Shown here piece after piece: positions 41,596 through 50,158 of a DNA stretch of 53,740 nt. The position numbers and the translations under genes were made by a program. The first letter of the stretch is position 1; every line of letters starts with the position of its first letter. The DNA is from Lachnospiraceae bacterium. GTDB lineage: Bacteria; Bacillota; Clostridia; Lachnospirales; Lachnospiraceae. Under the pieces are notes generated by a model. The model saw nothing but the letters and a program-made list of their open reading frames with translations. It was not told the origin of the DNA and did no database searches. Location of the stretch: NCBI GenBank assembly GCA_022769625.1, contig JALEJP010000045.1, forward strand, positions 1 to 53,740, written 5' to 3'.

Positions 41596-43410
41596 ATGGA
41601 TTTTTCAAAACTGGTAAAAAGTCTGAACCCTTACACCATCAAAAAGGGAATTGCTTATTTGAGACAGTATGGTTTTCAGGAATTTAAAGTGCGTTTCGCG
41701 GAGCGCTTTGAGAAAGAAGAAGTGGAGTACAGCGAGTGGTGCAAAAGTGATGATCTGACGGAAGCACAGCGCGCAGCGCAGAAGGAGCGCGTATGGGAAA
41801 ATCCGCCAAAAATCAGTGTGGTCGTGCCGATTTACCGGACACCGGAGGAGTTCCTGCGCCAGATGATCGAGTCGGTGCAGAGTCAGACGTATCCGTACTG
41901 GGAGCTTTGCATCGCAGATGGCAGCGGGGATACGGCCGGAACGCGTCCCGTAGTGGAGGAGTATCTGAAAGATGACAGGATCCGTTATCAGATTCTGGAG
42001 AAAAATCTGGGTATCTCAGATAACACAAACGAAGCCATGCGGATGGCCACCGGGGATTATATTGCACTGTTTGACCATGACGATCTGCTTTCAGAGAATG
42101 CCCTGTATGAGGTGGCAGACGAGGCGGTAAGATCGGGAGCCGATCTCATTTATACGGATGAAGATAAGGTAACTGCAGATTTGAGCGAGCGCTATCAGCC
42201 GAATTTTAAGCCGGATTTCAATCTGGATCTTCTGCGTGCAAACAATTATATCTGCCATCTGCTGGTGGTGCGGCGCACGCTGGCAGAGCAGGTGGGCGGC
42301 CTGAAAAGGGAATTTGACGGAGCACAGGATCATGAGTTTTTGTTCCGCTGTGTGGAGCAGGCAGAAAAGATCGCCCATATTCCCAGGGTGCTGTATCACT
42401 GGCGTGTCCATAAAGCATCCACAGCGGACAATCCGCTGAGCAAAAAATATGCCTATGATGCCGGAAAACGGGCGGTCCTGGAGCATATCAGACGATGCGG
42501 CGAGGACGGTGAAGTGACGGATACGAAGTTTCCCGGATTCTACCGGGTGAAATATCGGGTACAGGGAGAACCGCTTGTATCCATCATCATTCCCAATAAG
42601 GATGAGAGCAGTACGCTGAAGGCCTGTCTGGAGTCCATATGGGAGAAATCCACTTACAGGAATTATGAGATTATTATTGTAGAGAATAACAGTACCATGC
42701 CGGAAACCTTTGCATATTACAAAGAGATCGACGGAAAAAAAGGTGTGCGCGTGGTTTACTGGAAGGAAGGCTTCAATTATTCAGCACTGAATAATTTTGG
42801 CTTTTCCTATGCAAAGGGTGACTACATTCTCTGCCTGAACAATGACGTGACTGTGATCACGCCGGACTGGCTGGAATGGATGATCGGGCAGTGCCAGAGG
42901 AAGCCCGTGGGTATTGTGGGCGTAAAGCTGTATTATCCGGATGATACCATACAGCATGCCGGTGTGATCGTTGGAATCGGCGGTGTTGCCGGTGCCATGT
43001 TTGTGGGCATGAAACGGGAGCGCAGCGGATATCTGCGAAAGGCGATCCTCCAGCAGGATCTGAGCGCGGTGACGGCAGCCTGTATGATGGTGGACCGCAG
43101 AGCCTGGGAGGCCGTGGGAGGTTTCAATACCGATCTGGCTGTTGCCTTTAACGACATTGATTTCTGCCTGCGAGTAAGAGAAAAGGGATATCTGGTGGTT
43201 TACGAGCCAAATGTGGAGCTGTATCATTATGAGTCCAAGAGCCGCGGCTACGAGGATACACCGGAGAAACAGAAACGCTTTAAAGGGGAAATCGACTATA
43301 TGAAAGAGCACTGGGAGACGATTCTTTCGGAGGGAGATCCCTATTATAATAGAAATTTCTCACTGAATACCTGCAATTACACCCTTCGGAAACGCAGGGA
43401 TTCGGTATAG
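41596..43410 (+). CDS. Glycosyltransferase with two tandem GT2 domains
   Basis: The 604 residues have a helical N-terminal stretch (1-70). GT2 domain one follows (about 75-300; ISVVVPIYRTPEEF, ALFDHDDLL, DAQDHEFLFR-like GAQDHEFLFRCVEQ). GT2 domain two covers about 330-570 (VSIIIPNKDESSTLK, ILCLNNDVTVITP, AFNDIDFCLRVREKGY). Both DxD-like sites are intact, so each domain may act, as in rhamnan or O-antigen assembly enzymes. No membrane segment. The ATG at 41596 lies 6 bases after GAGAGG; the ATG at 41590 is too close to it. Confidence 0.9.
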   Translation: MDFSKLVKSLNPYTIKKGIAYLRQYGFQEFKVRFAERFEKEEVEYSEWCKSDDLTEAQRAAQKERVWENPPKISVVVPIYRTPEEFLRQMIESVQSQTYPYWELCIADGSGDTAGTRPVVEEYLKDDRIRYQILEKNLGISDNTNEAMRMATGDYIALFDHDDLLSENALYEVADEAVRSGADLIYTDEDKVTADLSERYQPNFKPDFNLDLLRANNYICHLLVVRRTLAEQVGGLKREFDGAQDHEFLFRCVEQAEKIAHIPRVLYHWRVHKASTADNPLSKKYAYDAGKRAVLEHIRRCGEDGEVTDTKFPGFYRVKYRVQGEPLVSIIIPNKDESSTLKACLESIWEKSTYRNYEIIIVENNSTMPETFAYYKEIDGKKGVRVVYWKEGFNYSALNNFGFSYAKGDYILCLNNDVTVITPDWLEWMIGQCQRKPVGIVGVKLYYPDDTIQHAGVIVGIGGVAGAMFVGMKRERSGYLRKAILQQDLSAVTAACMMVDRRAWEAVGGFNTDLAVAFNDIDFCLRVREKGYLVVYEPNVELYHYESKSRGYEDTPEKQKRFKGEIDYMKEHWETILSEGDPYYNRNFSLNTCNYTLRKRRDSV

Positions 43411-43479
43411 AGAACCACAATGGAGAAGAGTGCCGGGCAGCGGACGATGGCAAAAGCCGGTGCACGATGAGGGAAGGAT

Positions 43480-44433
43480 ATGACAGAAGTAACGGTTGTA
43501 ATACCGAACTATAACGGAATCGGATATTTAAAGGATTGTCTGGATACACTGAGAGAACAGAGCTGTAAAAGATACAGTACGATTCTGGTGGATAACGGCT
43601 CTGAGGATGGAAGCGTGGCATTTGTGCAGGCAGAGTATCCCTGGGTGGAGATACTGGCGCTGGATAAAAACTATGGCTTCTGCCGCGCGGTCAATGAGGG
43701 AATCCGTGCGGCACGTACCCCTTATGTCTTTCTGCTGAACAACGACACCAAACTTCACGGGGACTGTATTGAGGAGATGCTGATCATGATGAAGCAGCAT
43801 CCCCGGTGCTTTTCCTGTTCCGCCCGTATGATCAAAATGAATGAGCCGGAAAAACTGGATGACGGCGGCGATTATTACTGTGCCCTTGGCTGGGCCTATG
43901 CTCTCGGCAAGGATCGACCCTGGAAGAATTATCTGAAGCCGCGCAGGATTTTTGCAGCCTGTGGCGGGGCGTCCATGTACCGCAGAAATGTGTTTGAGCG
44001 CATCGGGTATTTTGACGAGACGCATTTTGCGTATCTGGAGGATATTGATGTGGGCTATCGTGCAAGGATCTACGGCTACGAGAACTGGTATTGTCCCAAA
44101 GCGGTGGTGTGGCATGTAGGCAGCGCCACCAGTGGTTCCCGCTATAACGAGTTCAAGATAAAGTATTCTTCCCGAAACAATATCTATCTGATTTATAAGA
44201 ATATGCCCTTCTGGCAGATCATTCTGAATTTCCCTCTGCTGCTTGCGGGATTTCTGATCAAATGGGGGTTCTTCATCCGGAAAGGCTTCGGAAAAGAATA
44301 TTTTCGTGGAATTTTTACCGGAATTGCTCTGGCCAGGGAAGGGAAAAAGGTTCCCTATCAGAAGAAACATTTCTGGAATTATGTGCGGATTCAGATCGAA
44401 CTGTGGGTCAATCTGTTTCGCAGAATCGTGTAA
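43480..44433 (+). CDS. GT2 glycosyltransferase, rhamnosyltransferase-like
   Basis: The 317 residues have the GT2 fold of WbbL/RfbF-type enzymes: VTVVIPNYNGIGYLKDCLD, LVDNGSEDGS, FLLNNDTKLHGDC (metal site), ACGGASMYRR and HFAYLEDIDVGYRARIYGY. The C-terminal membrane-near segment is WQIILNFPLLLAGFLI. WbbL relatives add the first rhamnose to a polyprenyl-linked sugar, which would fit the rfbABC genes. A 69-base gap with its own GGGAAGGAT site precedes it. Confidence 0.88.
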   Translation: MTEVTVVIPNYNGIGYLKDCLDTLREQSCKRYSTILVDNGSEDGSVAFVQAEYPWVEILALDKNYGFCRAVNEGIRAARTPYVFLLNNDTKLHGDCIEEMLIMMKQHPRCFSCSARMIKMNEPEKLDDGGDYYCALGWAYALGKDRPWKNYLKPRRIFAACGGASMYRRNVFERIGYFDETHFAYLEDIDVGYRARIYGYENWYCPKAVVWHVGSATSGSRYNEFKIKYSSRNNIYLIYKNMPFWQIILNFPLLLAGFLIKWGFFIRKGFGKEYFRGIFTGIALAREGKKVPYQKKHFWNYVRIQIELWVNLFRRIV

Positions 44434-44470
44434 ATCATTTGTAAAACACAGACATTTAAGAAAAAAATAA

Positions 44471-44499
44471 TTGCCCTTTTTTGTCGTATGCGGTATGAT
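44471..44499 (+). promoter_or_regulatory. Promoter of the sugar-phosphotransferase unit
   Basis: TTGCCC (44471-44476), 17 bases, then TATGAT (44494-44499), about 30 bases before the ATG at 44528. Confidence 0.5.
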
Positions 44500-44527
44500 A
44501 AGGCAAGTAAACGGGGGTATACTGCTT

Positions 44528-45928
44528 ATGATTAAAGATAATCAGACGTTTTTTAACCGCATGCACGTGGTGATCGACGGTTTCGTAATCGCCTTTACCT
44601 ATGTTGCAGCCTGGTTTATTCAGTTTCGTTTTTTTGCACCGGATGTGGCAGGCAAGCTGCCGCTGAAAACGTATATGTCCGCCCTGGTCATTCTTGTGCC
44701 GGGGCTTTTGCTGCTGTATTATGCCTTTAATCTCTACACGTCAAAGCGCGTGCAGGGCCGCAGGCTGGAGCTGAGCAACATTATCAAGGCCAATACCATT
44801 GCACTTTTGATGTTCTTTACCATCGCTTATATGCAGCATGAGATTAATTTCTCACGAAAGATGCTGTGTATCTTTTATGTGCTGAATATTGTGACGGAGA
44901 CGGTGGTCCGAAACATCATCCGCATCCTGCTGATGAATATCCGCAGACGCGGCATGAACTTAAAGCATATTATTCTGGTGGGATACAGCCGTGCGGCGGA
45001 GCAGTACATTGACCGGATCAAGGCAAATCCACAGTGGGGCTATCTGATCCGCGGCGTGCTGGATGACAGGGTGGCAAGAGGCACCACCTATAAGGGTATC
45101 AAAGTGATCGGAAGGATCGACAATCTGTCAGTTATTCTTCCACAGAACCGGCTGGATGAGATCGTGATCACACTGGGACTGAACGAGTACGACAAGCTGG
45201 AGCGTATCGTCGCACTCTGCGAAAAATCCGGCGTTCACACAAAGTTCGTTCCGGATTACAACAATATCATACCCACCAGGCCCTATACGGAAGATCTTCT
45301 GGGGCTGCCGGTGATCAATATCCGTCACGTTCCTCTTACCAATACCTTTAACAGTTTTGTAAAAAGAGTCATGGATTTCTTCGGCGCACTTGTTGCCATT
45401 GGTGTCTTTTCACCCATCATGCTGGTGTTTGCCATCCTGGTGAAGCTCACTTCCAAAGGACCGCTGATTTTTAAACAAGAGCGTGTGGGACTGCACAACC
45501 GGCCCTTTTATATGTATAAGTTCCGTTCCATGGAGGTTCAGAAGGAAACGGATGAAAAGTCGGCCTGGACCACAAAGAATGATCCCCGTGTTACCGGGGT
45601 GGGAAAATTCATGCGGAAAACCAGCATCGATGAGCTTCCGCAGCTTTTTAATGTGTTGAAAGGGGATATGAGCCTGGTCGGTCCAAGACCGGAGCGTCCG
45701 CAGTTTGTGGAGAAATTCCGGGAAGAGATTCCCCGCTATATGGTAAAACATCAGGTGCGTCCGGGTATGACCGGATGGGCGCAGATCAATGGATACCGGG
45801 GAGATACGTCCATTAAGCGCCGGATCGAGTATGATCTGTATTACATCGAAAACTGGACGGTGGGACTGGATATCAAGATTCTGATCCTCACCTTTTTCAA
45901 GGGATTTATAAACAAGAACGCATATTAG
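44528..45928 (+). CDS. Undecaprenyl-phosphate sugar phosphotransferase (WbaP/CpsE type)
   Basis: This enzyme starts a polysaccharide by placing a sugar-1-phosphate on undecaprenyl phosphate. The 466 residues have four N-terminal membrane helices (about 10-125) and a Rossmann-like middle ([18 protein letters not shown], about 150-250). Another helix ([21 protein letters not shown]) leads into the catalytic domain, with [29 protein letters not shown] and [15 protein letters not shown]. It should initiate the glycan made by the enzymes encoded here, and is followed at once by the LCP ligase gene. The start at 44528 is preceded by GGGGG at a longish distance. Confidence 0.93.
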   Translation: MIKDNQTFFNRMHVVIDGFVIAFTYVAAWFIQFRFFAPDVAGKLPLKTYMSALVILVPGLLLLYYAFNLYTSKRVQGRRLELSNIIKANTIALLMFFTIAYMQHEINFSRKMLCIFYVLNIVTETVVRNIIRILLMNIRRRGMNLKHIILVGYSRAAEQYIDRIKANPQWGYLIRGVLDDRVARGTTYKGIKVIGRIDNLSVILPQNRLDEIVITLGLNEYDKLERIVALCEKSGVHTKFVPDYNNIIPTRPYTEDLLGLPVINIRHVPLTNTFNSFVKRVMDFFGALVAIGVFSPIMLVFAILVKLTSKGPLIFKQERVGLHNRPFYMYKFRSMEVQKETDEKSAWTTKNDPRVTGVGKFMRKTSIDELPQLFNVLKGDMSLVGPRPERPQFVEKFREEIPRYMVKHQVRPGMTGWAQINGYRGDTSIKRRIEYDLYYIENWTVGLDIKILILTFFKGFINKNAY

Positions 45929-45941
45929 AAAGGGGACTGTT

Positions 45942-47159
45942 ATGGCAAGAAAGGACAAAAGAAGCAATCAGAACTGGAATGGTTATTCTCAGGGGAATTA
46001 TAATCCGGGCGGTCCGGGTTATCAGCAGGGCTATGGGCCGAATGGTCCCAATGGCTATCAGCAGGGTTATAACCAGGGTTATGGGCCAAACGGATATCCA
46101 AACGGGCCGTACGACAACGGATACTATGAGCAGGAGGAGCGCAGGAGACGTGCCGAAAAGCGCAAAAAAAAGAGAAGGAGAACCTTCATCATTGAAATCA
46201 TCATTCTGCTGATTCTGGCTGCAGGGCTGTTTGTTGCGGCAAAGATCGGCAAGATCAAACGAACCGATGTATCCAGGGGCGATATCGTCATCAATGATGC
46301 GGTGGATCTGGACGGATATACCAACATTGCTCTTTTTGGCGTGGATTCCAGAGAAGGCAGCCTGGATCAGGATGCCCACAGCGATACTCTGATGATCGCC
46401 AGCATCAACAACAAGACTAAGGATGTGAAGCTGGTATCCGTATACCGGGATACCTATCTGGACAATACAAACGGTGAGTACCGCAAGGCCACCGAGTGCT
46501 ATTACTTTGGCGGACCGTCCAGAGCCATCAGCATGCTGAACAAAAACCTGGATCTGGATATCACAGATTTTGTCACCGTGGATTTCACGGCGGTGGCAGA
46601 TGTGGTGGATGCCCTGGGCGGAATCGAGATCGACATTCAGGAGGATGAGATCGTATATCTGAACAATTATCAGGTGGAAGGCTCCCAGGTAACCGGAAAA
46701 GAGATCGTACCGGTGGAATATGCGGGGCTGCAGACGTTAAACGGTCTGCAGGCACTGTCCTACTGCCGGATCCGCTACACAGAAGGAAGCGATTTCAAAC
46801 GTACCGAGAGACAGCGTACTGTGCTGTCCAAGATTCTGGAAAAAGCCAAAGGTGCAGATCTGCTGACGTTAAATAATCTGATCGATCAGATCGCATCGAA
46901 TATGATGACAAGCTTAAGCAACACCGAGCTTCTGGCACTGGCGAAGGATGTTGCCTCCTATAATCTGGTGGATCAGACCGGTTTTCCGTTTAATCTGACC
47001 ACGGCAAATCTCTCCGCAGGTGACTGTGTGGTGCCGATCAATCTGGAGGACAATGTACGCCAGCTGCACCAGTGGATGTTCGGGGAAGACAGCTATCAGC
47101 CTTCGGATACAGTGCAGGAGATCAGCTGGCAGATCATCAATGACACCGGCATACAGTGA
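45942..47159 (+). CDS. LytR-CpsA-Psr (LCP) family glycan ligase
   Basis: LCP proteins move finished glycans from undecaprenyl pyrophosphate to peptidoglycan or proteins outside the cell. The 405 residues have a cytoplasmic head rich in Gly, Tyr, Gln, Asn and Pro (13-62), with repeats such as GYQQGYGPNG. A strongly basic stretch (67-80) and one membrane helix (81-101) follow. The outer LCP domain has FGVDSREG, DAHSDTLMIAS, VSVYRDTYL (pyrophosphate-binding Arg) and YCRIRYTEGSDFKRTERQR. It directly follows the initiating phosphotransferase gene, the classic pairing for wall-anchored polysaccharide. Confidence 0.93.
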   Translation: MARKDKRSNQNWNGYSQGNYNPGGPGYQQGYGPNGPNGYQQGYNQGYGPNGYPNGPYDNGYYEQEERRRRAEKRKKKRRRTFIIEIIILLILAAGLFVAAKIGKIKRTDVSRGDIVINDAVDLDGYTNIALFGVDSREGSLDQDAHSDTLMIASINNKTKDVKLVSVYRDTYLDNTNGEYRKATECYYFGGPSRAISMLNKNLDLDITDFVTVDFTAVADVVDALGGIEIDIQEDEIVYLNNYQVEGSQVTGKEIVPVEYAGLQTLNGLQALSYCRIRYTEGSDFKRTERQRTVLSKILEKAKGADLLTLNNLIDQIASNMMTSLSNTELLALAKDVASYNLVDQTGFPFNLTTANLSAGDCVVPINLEDNVRQLHQWMFGEDSYQPSDTVQEISWQIINDTGIQ

Positions 47160-47184
47160 GGATGTGAAAGGAAAACAGGGAACT

Positions 47185-48135
47185 ATGGCAAAATGGACAG
47201 TGGATGTTGTGATTCCGACCTATAAGCCGGATGAGAAATTTGACAGGCTGATGCAGATGCTGCAGAAACAGACCTATCCCATCGGAACGATTCTTATCAT
47301 GAATACGGAAAAGAGATTTTTCCCGAAGAAGGGATATGAGACGTGGCAGAAGGTACAGCTTCGACATATAAAAGCAGAGGATTTTGACCACGGCGGCACC
47401 AGAGATGGGGCCGCTTCCCTGCTTTCGGGAGACTTGATTCTGTTTATGACCCAGGATGCGGTTCCGACAGATGAGTATCTGGTGGAGCGTCTTGCGGCAG
47501 CCTTTGCAGATGAGCAGGTGGCAGCAGCCTATGCCAGACAACTGCCGGACCTGAACTGCGACTGGATCGAGCGCTATACAAGAAGCTTTAATTATCCCAA
47601 AGAGAGCAGTGTCAAGTCAAAGGAGGATCTGACCCGATATGGGATCAAGACCTTTTTCTGCTCCAATGTATGCGCCATGTACCGAAGAACCGTCTATGAG
47701 GAATTGGGCGGCTTCGAGAAGCATACCATTTTTAATGAAGATATGATATTTGCGGGAAAACTGATACAGCATGGCTATTCCATTGCCTACACCGGCGATG
47801 CGGCAGTCATCCATTCCCACAACTATACAAACCGTCAGCAGCTGCACCGAAATTTTGATCTGGCGGTGTCCCAGGCGGATCATCCGGAGATTTTCGGAAT
47901 GGCAAGCTCGGAGAGCGAAGGCATCCGTATGGTAAGATCCACGGCTGCCTATCTGCTGAAACAGGGGAAGCCGCAGCTGATCCCTGTGCTGGTCATGCGC
48001 AGTGCCTGCAAGTTTCTGGGCTATCGGCTTGGCAAAAATTACCGTCGGCTGCCGCGTTTCCTGATTGACAGGCTTACGATGAACCGGGCTTACTGGGAAA
48101 AAGAGCAGCACGGAAACCGGGGGAAAGCAAAATAG
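47185..48135 (+). CDS. GT2 glycosyltransferase, rhamnosyltransferase-like
   Basis: The 316 residues follow the GT2 pattern of RgpB/RfbN-like rhamnosyltransferases: VDVVIPTYKPDEKFDRL, LRHIKAEDFDHGGTRDGAA, ILFMTQDAVP (metal site), NVCAMYRRTVYEELGGF and FNEDMIFAGKLIQHGY. The motif FDHGGTRD is characteristic of rhamnosyltransferases using dTDP-rhamnose. This supports rhamnose in the polymer although rfbD is not local. The start at 47185 sits 25 bases after the LCP stop. Confidence 0.88.
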   Translation: MAKWTVDVVIPTYKPDEKFDRLMQMLQKQTYPIGTILIMNTEKRFFPKKGYETWQKVQLRHIKAEDFDHGGTRDGAASLLSGDLILFMTQDAVPTDEYLVERLAAAFADEQVAAAYARQLPDLNCDWIERYTRSFNYPKESSVKSKEDLTRYGIKTFFCSNVCAMYRRTVYEELGGFEKHTIFNEDMIFAGKLIQHGYSIAYTGDAAVIHSHNYTNRQQLHRNFDLAVSQADHPEIFGMASSESEGIRMVRSTAAYLLKQGKPQLIPVLVMRSACKFLGYRLGKNYRRLPRFLIDRLTMNRAYWEKEQHGNRGKAK

Positions 48136-48159
48136 CCGTTCAGAGAGAAGCCTGAACGG
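48136..48159 (+). other. Hairpin between the glycosyltransferase gene and glmS
   Basis: CCGTTCAG pairs perfectly with CTGAACGG across 8 bases, starting right after the TAG stop. Only scattered A and no U-run follow, so termination is doubtful; it could instead slow decay of the upstream mRNA. Confidence 0.4.
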
Positions 48160-48209
48160 TCACAGGCAAAAACATATACATGGGGCGGGGAGAATTTGGA
48201 GGACAGATT

Positions 48210-50036
48210 ATGTGTGGAATTGTAGGTTACATCGGTACAGAGCAGGCAGCACCCATTTTGCTGGATGGCCTGGAAAAGCTTGAGTACCGCGGATACGACT
48301 CTGCGGGAATTGCCGTATTTGACGGCGAAAATATCCAGATGAAAAAATCCATCGGAAGACTGAAGGTGCTTTCCGAACTGACCCATGACGGAGCCACCAT
48401 GCCCGGAATAGCCGGGATCGGACACACCAGATGGGCAACTCACGGTGCTCCAAGCGATGTCAACGCGCACCCTCATTTTAACGGTGACGCATCCATTGCC
48501 GTGGTACACAACGGTATCATCGAAAATTATGGCAAACTGAAAAAAAAGCTGATGTCCAAAGGCTGTGAATTCCGGTCGGAGACCGATACGGAGGTGGTTG
48601 CACATCTGCTGGATTATTACTACAAGGGAGATCCGCTGGCAGCCATCGCCCATGTGATGCATCATGTGGAAGGATCCTATGCCCTTGGCATTTTGTTTCA
48701 GGACCATCCGGGAGAAATCTATGCTGTCCGGAAAGACAGTCCGCTGATCGTGGGCAAAGGAAAAACAGGAAGCCTGATCGCCTCGGATGTACCGGCGATC
48801 CTGAAATATACCAGAACCGTATATTTTATCGAAAATGAGGAAATTGTGCGTCTCACAGCGGACAGTCTGAATTTTTACAACATTGATGAAGAAGAAATCG
48901 AAAAAGAGCCCACCACCATTGAGTGGGATATCAGTGCTGCCGAAAAAGGCGGATACGAGCATTTTATGCTCAAGGAAATGTATGAACAGCCCAAAGCCGT
49001 GACGGATACGCTCAATCCACGGATTCGTGGCAATCAGATCCTCATCGAGGAGCTTGGCATGACGGATGAGGAGATCCGTTCTGTGAAAAAAATCTTTATC
49101 GTTGCCTGCGGCTCCGCCTATCACACAGGCGTTACCGCCAAATATGTGATCGAAGGACTGGCGCGCATTCCTGTTGAGGTGGAGCTTGCCAGCGAATTTC
49201 GCTACCGCAATCCCATCCTTTCGGAGGGGACACTGGTGGTGATCGTAAGTCAGTCGGGAGAGACGGCGGATTCTCTGGCGGCACTGCGCGAGGCAAAAGC
49301 AGCCGGCGTGCGCACACTGGGCATTGTAAATGTGGTTGGAAGCTCCATCGCAAGGGAGGCGGACAATGTGATCTACACCTGGGCAGGTCCGGAGATTGCC
49401 GTTGCCACCACCAAAGCATACAGCACCCAGCTGATTGCGGAGTATCTGCTGGCACTGAAATTTGCCCGGGTCAGGGGACAGATAACAGAGGATGAACTGG
49501 CGGACTATATTCGTGATCTGAAACGTCTGCCTCAGCAGATCGAGCTTCTGCTCAATAACAAGACAAAGATTCAGAGATTTGCAAATCGCTATCTTGCGGC
49601 CAGAGATGTCTTTTTCATCGGAAGAGGTGTGGACTATGCCATTTCCCTGGAAGGTTCCCTGAAGCTGAAAGAAATCTCCTACATCCATTCGGAGGCCTAT
49701 GCGGCAGGGGAACTGAAGCATGGAACCATCTCCCTGATTGAGGAAGGAACCCTGGTAGCCGCCGTGCTTACCCAGGAGGAGCTCTACAAAAAGACCATGA
49801 GCAACATGGTGGAGGTCAAATCCAGAGGCGCCTTTTTGCTGGCGGTGACCAACACGGACAATGTGGAAGCAGAAAAGATTGCGGATTATGTGATCTATAT
49901 CCCAAAGACAAACCCGTATTTTACCAATTCCCTGGCGGTGATTCCGCTGCAGCTGTTTGCTTACTACGTATCCATCGGCCGGGGCTGTGATGTGGATAAA
50001 CCGAGAAATCTGGCGAAATCGGTTACGGTCGAATAG
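48210..50036 (+). CDS. glmS: Glutamine-fructose-6-phosphate aminotransferase (isomerising)
   Basis: GlmS makes glucosamine-6-phosphate, the entry to UDP-GlcNAc, peptidoglycan and teichoic acid. The 608 residues begin MCGIVGYIGTEQAAPILL with the glutaminase nucleophile Cys after Met. Further glutaminase motifs are HTRWATHGAPSDVNAHP and HNGIIENYGKL. Two SIS sugar-isomerase domains follow (FIVACGSAYHTG, VSQSGETADSL, FFIGRGVDYAISLEGSLKLKE), and the C-terminus ends AKSVTVE. GGAGG precedes the ATG at 48210. Only 74 bases separate it from the previous gene, too few for a glmS ribozyme, and no ribozyme core is seen. Confidence 0.97.
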   Translation: MCGIVGYIGTEQAAPILLDGLEKLEYRGYDSAGIAVFDGENIQMKKSIGRLKVLSELTHDGATMPGIAGIGHTRWATHGAPSDVNAHPHFNGDASIAVVHNGIIENYGKLKKKLMSKGCEFRSETDTEVVAHLLDYYYKGDPLAAIAHVMHHVEGSYALGILFQDHPGEIYAVRKDSPLIVGKGKTGSLIASDVPAILKYTRTVYFIENEEIVRLTADSLNFYNIDEEEIEKEPTTIEWDISAAEKGGYEHFMLKEMYEQPKAVTDTLNPRIRGNQILIEELGMTDEEIRSVKKIFIVACGSAYHTGVTAKYVIEGLARIPVEVELASEFRYRNPILSEGTLVVIVSQSGETADSLAALREAKAAGVRTLGIVNVVGSSIAREADNVIYTWAGPEIAVATTKAYSTQLIAEYLLALKFARVRGQITEDELADYIRDLKRLPQQIELLLNNKTKIQRFANRYLAARDVFFIGRGVDYAISLEGSLKLKEISYIHSEAYAAGELKHGTISLIEEGTLVAAVLTQEELYKKTMSNMVEVKSRGAFLLAVTNTDNVEAEKIADYVIYIPKTNPYFTNSLAVIPLQLFAYYVSIGRGCDVDKPRNLAKSVTVE

Positions 50037-50095
50037 GGAAAACAGAGAAATATTTGTAAAAGTGAGGATTCTGTCACACTTTGTACACAAACGAC

Positions 50096-50104
50096 TGCTA
50101 TACT
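50096..50104 (+). promoter_or_regulatory. Extended -10 promoter of the HtrA gene
   Basis: TGC-TATACT (50096-50104) is an extended -10 element without a good -35. A short inverted repeat, TTTGT-AC-ACAAA (50080-50091), lies just upstream and could be an operator for stress control. Confidence 0.35.
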
Positions 50105-50158
50105 TCTTGAAGATACGGAGGAAAAGAAATAGAATATCGTTCAGAGGAGGATTCAGTC

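Noticed and set aside
45942-46120. Tandem DNA repeats resembling a CRISPR or minisatellite
   Set aside because: The units are protein-coding Gly/Tyr/Gln repeats of the LCP protein, irregular in length and without spacers.
48136-48209. glmS ribozyme
   Set aside because: The gap is too short and no conserved ribozyme core sequence is present.
48090-50090. Minus-strand open frame of 666 codons opposite glmS
   Set aside because: glmS is unmistakable on the plus strand; long antisense frames arise from its codon bias.
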